This document shows positions 30,182 through 40,171 of a stretch of 64,000 nt of DNA, piece by piece. Source of the DNA: Agarophyton chilense (taxonomy: Eukaryota; Rhodophyta; Florideophyceae; Gracilariales; Gracilariaceae). Made by a program: the position numbers and the translations under genes. The stretch is taken from contig JARGXX010000013.1 in assembly GCA_030374765.1 (NCBI GenBank), positions 868,001 to 932,000 of the forward strand. The letters are read 5' to 3'. How positions within the stretch are numbered: the first letter of the stretch is position 1; the number at the start of each line of letters is the position of its first letter. The notes beneath the pieces were generated by a model. That model made no database searches. It saw nothing but the letters and a program-made list of their open reading frames with translations, and was not told the DNA's origin.

Positions 30182-33100
30182 ACGGGTGCGTTCTATGGTG
30201 ACCGGGGCCGGTTGTGTCTGAACGTGGACGTGAGTTACGCGGTCGATGCTGACGGTATCGTGAATCCCGTCAACATCGATCGTGACTGTGCTGTCCGTCG
30301 CGGAGATGACTTTGTAGGGCCCCGCCGTCCTCTGTAACAGTTTGCGCGAGGTACGTTCGTGCTCTTCGAGCACGCCACCGGTCGGCGTTGTCGAAGGACG
30401 GTAGAGGAAAACCTCATCCCCGGCCGCAAATGACTCCAACTTCCGCACGGCTTTATCATAGTCCTCCTTATAACGGCGCTATGCGTTAGTCAGCCGATTC
30501 CGTGCGGATTGAGGCGTTGCCCTAAGCAGGCGCAATGTGTAACGCTTCATGTGCCCCGGCGTATGTTGGACAGGTGTGGCAGGATCCATAGTGGAGCTTT
30601 GCTCGTCGAGCACCACGTTCGGAGGTACTCGGGTAAGAGTAAGGTCGAAAGGCGTTGTGCCCGTACTCGGGTGAATCTGTAGATTGTAGTCTTACGTAAG
30701 TGGTTGCACGTACGCGTGCCAGTTAAACTGGTGATCCGCAACGTAGCGCCTTAGCCGCTGGACCAGCGTCCTATTGAACCGTTCGGCTTGACCATTGGTC
30801 TGCGGGTGGTACGCCATCGTCGTGACGTGTTTCGTGCCTAACGCTCGGAAAATCTCCTCGAAGAACTTCGAGACAAACTGAGGTCCGTTATCGGTGAGCA
30901 AGTAGTTGGGAATTTCGTACGGGTAGGCCCAATTCTCTAGGAACGTGCGGGCAACCACCGGGGCGGTTGTGGACCGTAGCGGAACTGCTCTACAGAGTTT
31001 TGTGAACCGGTCGGTGATGAGGAGGATGTACTCATGTACAGTGACTGACTTCGGAAATGGACCGACAATGTCCATTGCCACGAACTCAAGTGGCCCCGCA
31101 GCGGGAAAGACCTTAATCCCCTTCCGTGAACGGTTTTGTGTGCCGCGCATTGCAGCGCACGAGCGGCAATCCCGAGCGGTTTGATAAACATCATTAGCCA
31201 TCTGCGGCCAGTAGAAGTCCCTTCGGAGAGTGTTATACATTCGAGTCCCGCCCGGGTGTCCTTCCAGGCACGGGTAATGCGAAAGATAGAGGACGCGCGG
31301 AACCAGCTAGCGGAGTAACACCTTCTGTAGGGCGCCGTCCAGCGGGGAGCGACGGATAAGAACTCCGTAACGGTTGATGTCGAAGAAGGTAATCCCGTTG
31401 CCCACGTCCTTCCGCACGGATTTGCACTACTCGTCCTCCGCCTGCACTCGGATGGGCTCTTCCAAAGTGACCGGTCGGACGTTCGTCTCCTCCTCCACGA
31501 TAGCCATGACTTCGGGGCAGCCGATCGGGTTCTGACCATCGTGCCAGTCAAGGACAGTTTCTGTCTTGACCTCACCGTCAATGGTGATGTCCGCGACGAG
31601 GTCATCGTTCTCTTCCGCGCGGTCTGCAAGAAGTAGACATGGGAACTCCTCGTCCAGGGAAGTGGTGTCATTTCCGTCCGTCTGAATTCGCAACAGCCCG
31701 TCAGCGGCCCGGTGTTTTATGCCCGGCCGGTGGACTATGTCGAAGTCATACCCAATGAGACGAAGTCGCCAGCGAACTAGCCGTCCGGATGCGTCCGCCA
31801 GGTTGAGTATCCACCTCAATGCGTGGTGGTCCGTACGGAGAGTAGAGCGGGCTCCCTCGAGATACGGTCGGAGATGCAGTATTTCCCACACGACAGCGAG
31901 GCATTCCCGTTTGGTTCTGGAATATGACCGCTCGGCTTTATTCAGCGAGCGGCTCCAGTATCCGATCGGAAGTAAACCACTGTCAGGTTGCTTTTGTAGT
32001 AAGACGCAACCGACTTGCTTGTAGCAGGCGTCGGTGTCCAGGACGTATGGCATATCTTGACGCGGGATAGCCAGAATTGGGGGTCGTATTAACCGTTGGC
32101 GGAGTTCGTCAAAGGCCTCGTGTTCCGTATCGGTCAGGGCTTCGAAGTGTAGCGGTTGGTTCTTTTCGAGCTTGCGGTTCAACGGGGCCGCAATTCGGGC
32201 AAAGCTTTCAACAACACGTCGGAAGACGTTGCACAGTCCCAAGAACGAACGCAGTTCGGTTTGGTTAGTGTGGGTTTTAGCCGCTCGGATAGCGTCCTGG
32301 GTCCTTGTGAAGACCTGCAGCTTGCCCGGACGGATAACGTGACCCAAATAATCGATAGTACCGCTGAAGAATTGGCACTTATCCAAACGGAGAGTGATAC
32401 CAGCCGATCCGAGTGATGAAAGAATGGTACGAACATGGTCGAAATGCTCTGAAACCGTGCAGGAGTAGATGATAACGTTATCAAGATAGACCAAAGCGTA
32501 TTACCACTTGACGCAGGACAGTATGATGTCCAAGGCCCGTTGAAATGTGACGGGAGCGTTCTTCAAACCAAACGGCATTCGAACATACCTGTACAGTCCC
32601 ATATGGGACGTGAACGTTGTTTTATTCCGGTCGGCTTCATTCACTTCGGTCTGCCAATACCCGCTGTTCGCGTCCAAGGTGGAGAATACTTTCGCTTCTC
32701 CAAGAGAATCGATGCATTCATCCATTCTCGGTAGTGGGTAAGTATCCCGAACGGTGACCGCGTTTAGTCAGCGGTTGTCCACACAGAAGCGTAGACTCCC
32801 GTCGTTCTTCTGAGCGAACACGACCGGACTCGCCCATTTGGCCGATGAAGGCTCCATCACGCCAAGCTCCAACTGCTTGGTGACCTCCTTATGTTCCAGT
32901 TCGCGACGCGCCAGACCCGCACGGTATGGGATCTGGTAGATCGGCTTCGTACCCGGTTCCAACTGGCTCCTGTGCTTTGCTGCCGCGATACGGCCTAGAT
33001 AGCCGTTCCACATGTCCCGAAACAGTTTGGAGAACTCGATGACCCTTTCCCGTTCGGTCTCGAATTCGGGAGACACCTGGACCTTTGCGATCCAGTCGTC

Positions 33101-34060
33101 CTCTGCATCAGGCGTTGGCTCCTGTCCGGTGGGCTTCGACACATCTGAAACGGAAAGAGATGCGTCATTGGTGCCCCCCTCCTGAGTTTCGTCGCTCCGA
33201 GACGAAAAGTCGGGTGTTATTATTGCGACGGGGGAAGGTAACGCCAGGCCAATGATTTGGCCTTTGTGAAGGCATACCGGGCGGTCAGAAAAGATAGCCA
33301 CCTGAACGTAGAAGGCCTCGTCCGGTCGGATTTCGATTACCCCGTTAGCCAAGAGGGTTAATTCCTCTTTATGAGCCGAGCGGCGATGTCCTTGGATAAA
33401 CATGAGGCCAGCGGCCCGGGAGGTTACGAGTACATGAAATTCCTACATCGGCGGTATAGAAACCAGACGGGCAACACTAATCTTGTTCGACGGAGTCTCC
33501 CGAACGGTAGTTGGGGCAGGTCGCATGGGTTGCCCGGCCGGTGTTGAGCTTTGCCTGGACGAGGATTGAATCGCCACAGGGGGCGAGTGGCGTAGAACAA
33601 CAATTCGTTTCGGAGGTAGTATCGCCAAAACATACTTGTCTATGAAAGACGTGCAGAGTATGCAGCTGGCAGCCAGATTGCTGCCTATCATAAACTGAAA
33701 CCGGACGATCAACGCGCCAAGCTGTACAAGGAGGTGTACGACCCCCAATATGTCCCTTCGGTTGCGGGACGCATCCGTAACGTTATCTACCGACCGGGGT
33801 TGCAAGTGTTCTCGCCAGTGTGGAGGAAGGTGCCGCTCGTGGATGAGGTTCGGGCCCGCGCCAGTGTACAGTACACCTGTAAGCGGAAACATTACCGATC
33901 GGGAGAAGCCGACGGAGAAATTCACTTTATAGTGCAAACTGTTTAACAACATTACTTGCGCGGCCGGATCGGTTTCATCCAAAGCGTCCACAGGGTATTG
34001 CTCCACCAGGTCGGAGGTCGTACCCGTGTAATCCGCCTCGGTGAGGCTTTCCGGCCTAGG
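30182..34060 (-). pseudogene. Gypsy-A pol: protease, RT, RNase H, integrase
   Basis: Read on the minus strand, one frame spans about 1,290 codons. The retropepsin site reads LYTGAGPN near 33860, where Gypsy-B has LDTGAGPN, so the catalytic Asp is lost. RT follows (WASPVVFAQKNDGSLRFC, LDANSGYWQ), with YLDN for YLDD near 32480. RNase H shows DTDACYKQVGCVL. Integrase has the zinc region near 31200 (HYPCLEGHPGG, CRSCAAMR) and D-D-E (MDIVG, TDNGPQF, AERFNRT). In-frame stops occur at 33443 (TAG), 32768 (TGA), about 32498 (TAA), 31427 (TAG), about 31312 (TAG), 30692 (TAA) and about 30486 (TAG). The copia element cuts off the chromodomain. This copy is dead. Confidence 0.85.
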
Positions 34061-34258
34061 AGAGTCGTGCGCCTCTACATACTCTCCTCGGCGTTTTCCT
34101 GTTCCGTAACGGGCTGAGCTAGGGGTTCGTTCTTCATGACCATAACCGGTCGGGGTGAGCTAGCGCGGAATGGGGTAGCCCGTGTGGGGGTACCCGAGCG
34201 TATGCCAGTAGAAATGCGAGCGGAGCCATCAGGACTGTCACGGTTGTAGTGTCCCTCT

Positions 34259-35483
34259 TCACGACGGAGTTGGTAATTTTTCCCTCCATGCGGCAAGCAA
34301 GGCCTCCCGGACGTCCGGAGGTACCATCTGACAGAATTTTGGTTCCCACGAGGGACAAATCCGGCACGGACGGTTCATGAATTGTCCGGGCGGCGCTGTA
34401 CCAACCAGAGGCGGCTGAAGGGTACCTGGGGTCATAGCTTGTGCCGTACGGTAAGTGCCCGAGTTGGAAAATGTTGACGACGACGGTGTCATCGGGGCCG
34501 ACGGGGCGGAGCTTCCACGCCCAAAGGCGAGAATGGCTTCGCCATCTTCCGAGTCTGTATCAAAGGAATCCGTCGGTGTTCCCACGCTCAAGACTTTCCG
34601 TGCGGAACTTCGTGGAGTAATCAGGTTCGTGCCGGGCGGCGTCTCGGTCCGGACAGACTGGCGTCTAGCGGAGCGGTGGGTACCCCCAAAGGACTCGGCG
34701 TATCGGGCAAAGGCGTCGTATCCGATGTGCGGATGAGACGTGAGGTGATTTCTCACCTTCGCCCGGATGGCGGGAAGCAATCCCTCCACGAAGATAGACT
34801 CCAACCTCCGATCGGAAAAGACATTGCCGCAACGGAGGGCCTTTGTCCACAACTTCTGGGAGTATTCCGTTTCAGACATCCCAGAGGACTGGTGGTACAG
34901 AATAACCTCCGAGTAGGCGTCGGAAATGACTTCATCCGTAACGTACGTAGTCAACAGAAAGTGGACAACTTCCGAGTACGTACGGAGCATTTCGTTGCGC
35001 CGCACATCAACGGCGCCCGTTTCTCCCAAGAGGCAAGACTGGATCAACGCGTGAGCCGGTCCGTTCAGGTAGAATTGAAACCACCAAAGTGCTGCTCCGT
35101 CGGACAGTCCGTTGTGGTTGCAGGCGGTTTTAAACCGTTGCAAAAAGTTCAGAACTGAAATAGCATCAGCTCCGGAGAAGGAATGTCCCTTCATCTAGAC
35201 ATTCAACTTCTTTTGGTAGCGCGCGATTCCCTGCGCTACCTTCGAGTTGTACTTCCAACTACGGTCGTTGAGCCGGTACGTATGGCAGTCCAACACCTTG
35301 GTGAAAAGTTCGTTCAAGGGCTTGATGCGCCTAGGTGTAGATTTCTCCGAACGGGAACGATAACGATCGGAGCGTCTTTTGCGACCAAAACGGTCGAAGT
35401 CAGAGTCACTGTCAGTACGGGAAACGGCATCCGAACTATCCGAGCGGTCAGAATCAGTGTCCGAATCGGAGGAGCGTCGTTTC
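34259..35483 (-). pseudogene. Gypsy-A gag, main part
   Basis: The frame begins where the inverted Gypsy-B-type LTR ends (35483). It has an acidic Ser/Asp stretch (RRSSDSDTDSDRSDSSDA), a basic stretch (RKRRSDRYRSR), then a capsid-like helical part (AISVLNFLQRFKTACNHNGL). One TAG at 35195-35197 interrupts it; downstream text continues in frame. The order matches Gypsy-B gag (acidic, basic, PL..KVL, then F.....FL.RF), so this is the same gene type. The N-terminus lies at 48031-48368. From 34296 the coding signal moves to another frame (NYQLRREEGHYNRDSPDGSA) to 34075. Confidence 0.75.
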
Positions 35484-36150
35484 TGTAGTATTCTACTATG
35501 TCGGGGCATCCGATAGGATGATTTTTCGCGAAGTCGCGGTTGGAACTCATAAGTGATTAATGTCATCAAACTTGTGATATGAAACGGCACACCGCGTTGG
35601 ATGCCAGGAGGCAGGGTACATTAGTGGAACACGTGGTATCACGAGTGGACTGGCTTGCCACGGCGCATGTAGTGGCGATCCACGTGGCTGGTTTTACTAC
35701 CCTTTGTAGCTAGACGTCCATTAGGGACCATACCCATACAGTGGTTTGGCTAAGTGGCTGACCACTGGGTATTATTTATATATTTATTTGGGCACCCACC
35801 CTGGCACACAGTATATAGCATACCAGAGGTGAGCGCCGACTCCAAGTAAAAGAGACAACATGGGCATCATGACTATTCTGTTCCTCGCTTAGGATTCCTT
35901 AACCGGAGATCCGGACGAGCTATAATAGATAGTCAGCCCCCAACCACTTCACGAGCCGTCTCGTACCTATCTTCCATCAACGTTTTACAGTTGCACTGTT
36001 CACCCTCGCTGGCGAGTAGTGGCCTTACACCCCACTTCCAGCTCGCTGGTGTTGTAGCTCTACCACCCCTTTTACTTCGCCGCAAGCGACCCATCGGCAG
36101 TCCGAACGCTGTCGCAGGTGTCTGCTCTCTCCGTTAGAGCGGATACTACA
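35484..36150 (+). repeat. Gypsy-B family LTR in inverted orientation
   Basis: 667 bp, the reverse complement of the LTRs at 37363-38078 and 47365-48030. It begins TGTAGTATTC and ends GGATACTACA. Gypsy-A gag is on its left. No partner in the same orientation is present in the window. Confidence 0.85.
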
Positions 36151-36546
36151 CTGTGGAAGGAACTACTCTTTCGTGTGTTTGACAACATAGACGCGGGGAA
36201 GAAGTCAATTTACAACATCTATATACTGACAGCAATGCGTTGGATAACTGAAGAATGGGAAGGTTTGACGGCGTCTTCAATTTTAAACTGTTTTAGGCAT
36301 TGCTTTGAACAAAATGTTCTGGATGATGGAGAGCACAACAATGATGTACAGAGTAGTCTACGCGAACGAATCGTCAGAGATCTCAATGAACATGGTGTAC
36401 GATATACTAGGGTGGGCATAGAAGATTTGCTGAACCCGGTGGAGGAGGCTGAAGTTACTGAGGCTGTTTCTTTGGAGCATCAGGAAGCTTTTGTGGTAGA
36501 CATTGATTGCTGCGATGAAGATGTGATAGAGGATGAGAAAGAATAG
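36151..36546 (+). pseudogene. Tigger/pogo-type DDE transposase C-terminal fragment
   Basis: Directly after the LTR the frame reads LWKELLFRVFDNIDAGKKSI, then NIYILTAMRWITEEWEGLTA and SSILNCFRHCFEQN. This is the usual C-terminal pattern of Tigger/pogo transposases (...DAI.WI..AW..V...TI.NCFRH...). It ends in an acidic tail and a TAG at 36544. The N-terminal DNA-binding and catalytic parts are missing, cut off at the LTR border. Confidence 0.68.
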
Positions 36547-37362
36547 GAGCTTTATAGTAAAAGTGATGAGCTAAAAGCTATTACGATAGCAATATCTACA
36601 ATGAAGCGCTTGGGCACAATGAATAAAGGCATAGAAAGGGCACTGCGCGCCTGCCAGAGGGCATTGAGGTTTGTAAAGGACGCCTCGCTCCGTCAGACGA
36701 CAATTTTAGACCACTTCAATAGGCTGTAAAGAATTCTTCCACTGGGAGCATACCCACGTTGTCAGCATACGTAATAAGTTAACCACGTGATATGCTATGT
36801 GCGGGGGAACACTGTACACGAAAAATTTTGCCCGGGTGAGGGCTTGGGAGGCCGCCGCCGAGGGAATCCATGGCCGCGAAGTTTCCGTCAATTTCTACGC
36901 TCACCGGATGCGCAAAAAGACGCGGGAAAATACCAATCTCGCACGAACCCTGGGATCCGTGCTGTGCCTTGCATCGGCGGGATATGTTTCCTTTAACATC
37001 ACCCCCGTTTTCAAGGCTTATCCCAGTTTCTTCGGAGGTTATACGGGTCTGTTTCTTTCTCAAAGACGACCGCATAGCATGATAGCCAGCGACGGTGGAT
37101 CACATACTTCCTCTATCCAGCCGCGGTGACGTTCTGGGGACCGCCATGGTGATGTATGAGGTTGCACATGGATACCAGCAGATGCGATGCGAGGTAGAGT
37201 TCCTTTGCAATGGAGATCTCTGCACAGATGGTGATGAGGATAGGAACCGCGGTCGGGCAAAGTGAGGTTTCGAAGAAGATCACAGAGAGCTACTGGCCGG
37301 AGAAAATGGTGAAGATTTTCGGGTATTCAAAGTGTCCTCATCAAAGAAGGGTGAGAAAAAGA
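36547..37362. other. Unassigned spacer between LTRs
   Basis: 0.8 kb after the Tigger fragment, before the middle LTR. No open frame with recognisable content and no clear pogo inverted repeat were found. Confidence 0.4.
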
Positions 37363-38078
37363 TGTAGTATCCGCTTTAACGGAGAGAGAAGACACCTGCG
37401 GAAGCGTTCGGACTGCCGATGGGTCTGTTGCGGCGAAGTAAAAGGGGTGGTAGAGCTACAACACCAGCGAGCTGGAAGTGGGGTGTAAGGCCACTACTCG
37501 CCAGCGAGGGTGAACAGTGCAACTGTAAAACGTTGATGGGACGTAGGTACGAGACGGCTCGTGATGTGGTTGGGGGCTGACTATCTATTAAAGCTTGTCC
37601 GGATCTTCGGTTAAGGAATCCTAAGCGAAGAACAGAATAGTCATGATGCCCATGTTGCCTCCTTTACTTGGAGTCGGCGCTCACCTCTGGTACACTATAT
37701 ACCGTGTACCAGAGTGAGTGCCCAAATAAATATATAAATAATACCCAGTGGTCAGCCACTTAGCCAAACCACTGTATGGGTATGGTCCCTTATGGACGCC
37801 TAGCTACAAAGGGTAGTAAAGCCCACCACGTGGATCGCCACTACATGCCCCGTTGCCAATATGGCATTCCCCTAGGAATGGTCGCAACTATGCGCGCGCC
37901 GTGGTAAGCCACTCGACCCATGACGCCACGTGTTCCACTAAGACATTCTGTGTCTAGGCATCCTATGCGGGATGCCGCTTCATATCAAAATGCTGATGAT
38001 AACACTCACTTATGAGTTCCAACCACGACTTCGCGAAAAATCATCCTATCGGATTCCCCGACATAGTAGAATACTACA
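37363..38078 (-). repeat. Gypsy-B 3' LTR
   Basis: 716 bp, about 50 bp longer than the other two copies because of extra sequence near 37855-37915 (ATATGGCATTCCCCTAGGAA). The ends are the inverted 8-mers TGTAGTAT / ATACTACA. Confidence 0.85.
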
Positions 38079-38090
38079 TACCGCCCTCGT
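38079..38090 (-). other. Gypsy-B polypurine tract
   Basis: On the minus strand CGAGGGCGGTA directly precedes the 3' LTR, parallel to the tract of Gypsy-A, which also ends GGTA before TGTAGTAT. Confidence 0.5.
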
Positions 38091-38246
38091 TAAGCGCGAA
38101 CCATGGGGGACGCAAGAAGCGTTTATACGTAGTCTGACCGATGTTCCGGGTACTCATCGTCATCACGAATTCCTCGCCGCCCGACCAACTCTTACAGTTC
38201 TCAACAGCATTCTGTTCCTCACCGCTCTTCAGCTCGATCTCTCGGG

Positions 38247-39928
38247 ATGAATCCGAACGCCGGGTCCAACCCGTGTCAGTCCTCCTCTGAAGATGTGCCT
38301 TCTGGGGCTCCGTCCAACACTGCTGGTTATGCGTCGCAGCCTACTGCTCAACTCGGTCCATACCGTTCGTTCCCCACACCGTACACCGGATTCCGGTCGG
38401 TACCGTACCTCAGCCAACCGTGGCTCCGATGCCGAACGCGGCTTACGTCGCCTCTGCAGGAGTGATTCGAGCTTCATCTCGTCGTGCTCAGCGGAGCTAC
38501 CTGCACCCTGCGGATTTCTATGGACGAGATCCTCTCGACAACGATGAACTTTTCGCGTAAGCGCCCTGGTTTGACCAAGTTGCTATCCGCGATGACGCGT
38601 TGATACAACAGTATGTACACGGTAGGTACTTCCCTGACGGTATTCCGGAACACGCGATTCAGAGCGACGACTGGGCGAGCCATATTGCTTTGCCAGAGAA
38701 CGCGATTGCGCGATATTCAGCGGAAACCTTGTCCGAAGCACGTACGCGGTTCACCAAGCTGATTTACCAGCGTCTTCACCCATTCATCAGTACGGTTCTC
38801 CTCCCGCAGGACTGGGAACTAGATATCTGGAAAGCCCGTACCGACGGTGAAGGTTACTCGTATATCGAGACACTCGTTGAAGTCGATGTTAGCGGTTGGC
38901 GCCGGGTGCGCAGTGTGCGTGATGCAGATCTCTGCTTTCAGCAACCTCATCTCCGAGCGGATTTCCGCTTCCTTCGAAAGCGTGACATTCCCTATTGGGA
39001 TTATCTCCGTTGGGAACGTCGTACTCGATCACGTTTGGGCTATTTGGTGCCGTATCAAATGATCGCGATCGACCGCATCCGGCGAAACGCGCGCTTCGGG
39101 CGCTACATCGGTATTCCGGAGCATTGGGCGGCGATCGAGAGTCCTCGTGGTTGCCCTGTGGAGCTCCCACCGGTTATCTCGTACATCGGGTCCGCGTTGG
39201 TCAACGACTCGTTCTCGGGATATTGCGCGGTTTTTTATACCGCGTTTATCGCCAAGATGGCCGTCTTTCTCCTGTGGGATGCTTCTGATACCTTTAGAGT
39301 TTGATACATGTCGCCCGCAGCGCGAAAGTATGCGAGAGAACTCGATCTTTCCCTTGTCCTGGGGTCCCGTGCAAACGATGCTGACTTCCTCCATCTTGTG
39401 GATTTGATCGACAGTGTCGATTGGTCTGGAGTGCCAGCTGATCCATCCGCTCGCGGAACCCGTGCAAGACACCACGACCATTCTCCTGGACGAATAGCAA
39501 GTGCTGGAGATTTCGTTTGGTACGACCCCTGGACGCGCCAGTTGATCACCTCCGAGCAGGCTCGCATTCTTCGGGAGAACCCGCGTGACATGCCACCGAA
39601 CCAGCTTACTGGATACGTGTACGATGCTACTCCATCCGAGAACGGAGAGGAACCGTATGAGGAAGCGCCGGGAGCTGAGGCTGAAATCGGTTACGAGGAC
39701 GAGCCAGAGCTCGCAGGTGTAGCGACTTCCGTCGATCAATCCGAAGCGGCGGGTCTTGATCAAGAGTACTTTCATGGGTTTACCCAACAACCGAGTGCAG
39801 TGCCGGTCGAAGATCCAGGCTTGGATTCGCTGAGGCAGTTCCTCTTAGGTGCGGTCTTTCCCGTGGACCAAGTTGAGGGTGATCGCGCACAGCTTCTTGC
39901 GAACCTGCGTGATCGCATGTCTCTTTGA
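38247..39928 (+). pseudogene. Opposite-strand accessory gene of Gypsy-B, about 560 codons
   Basis: A plus-strand gene faces gag-pol from between chromodomain and 3' LTR. It starts at ATG 38247 (MNPNAGSNPCQSSSEDVPSG), has a Pro/Ser/Gly-rich start with one frame change near 38370, then runs in one frame from about 38412 to the TGA at 39926. Only two stops break that frame: TAA near 38559 and TGA at 39302, both one C-to-T step from Gln or Arg. The middle is rich in Arg and aromatic residues (RKRDIPYWDYLRWERRTRSR), a hydrophobic stretch GYCAVFYTAFIAKMAVFLLW could be a membrane helix, and the C-terminal 200 residues are acidic. No known domain was recognised. Preservation of a long frame shows it was a real protein-coding gene. 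Confidence 0.6.
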
Positions 39929-39965
39929 TGATCCTAGAAAAGACTCCTAGTCAACACCCTTGCGG

Positions 39966-39986
39966 TGGTATCTTGATACCAATAAA
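39966..39986 (+). terminator. Hairpin plus AATAAA after the accessory gene
   Basis: TGGTATC-TT-GATACCA forms a 7-bp hairpin at 39966-39981 and AATAAA overlaps its end at 39981-39986, about 55 bp after the accessory gene stop. This looks like a polyadenylation signal of the plus-strand gene. Confidence 0.45.
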
Positions 39987-39997
39987 ACTCCGGTTAC

Positions 39998-40149
39998 TTC
40001 GTGTTTTCACGTTCCCTTCTTATCTTCTAGTCTTCATCTCTTCTCGCTTCTCGAGTTTGTCGTAGGTGATAATCAGTAAATGTCCTTTGCTTGCGTGTCT
40101 TCACGTTTCCTATTCATGATTTCTTGTTTTCTTCTCGCCTTTCGAGTTT
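39998..40149. repeat. Imperfect tandem duplication, period about 93 bp
   Basis: Two T/C-rich units share CGTGT.TTCACGTT.CC near the start and TTCTCGC.T.TCGAGTTT at the end (39998-40059 and 40091-40149). It lies between the two convergent genes of Gypsy-B. Confidence 0.6.
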
Positions 40150-40171
40150 TTACTACCTTTGTAACCCATAC

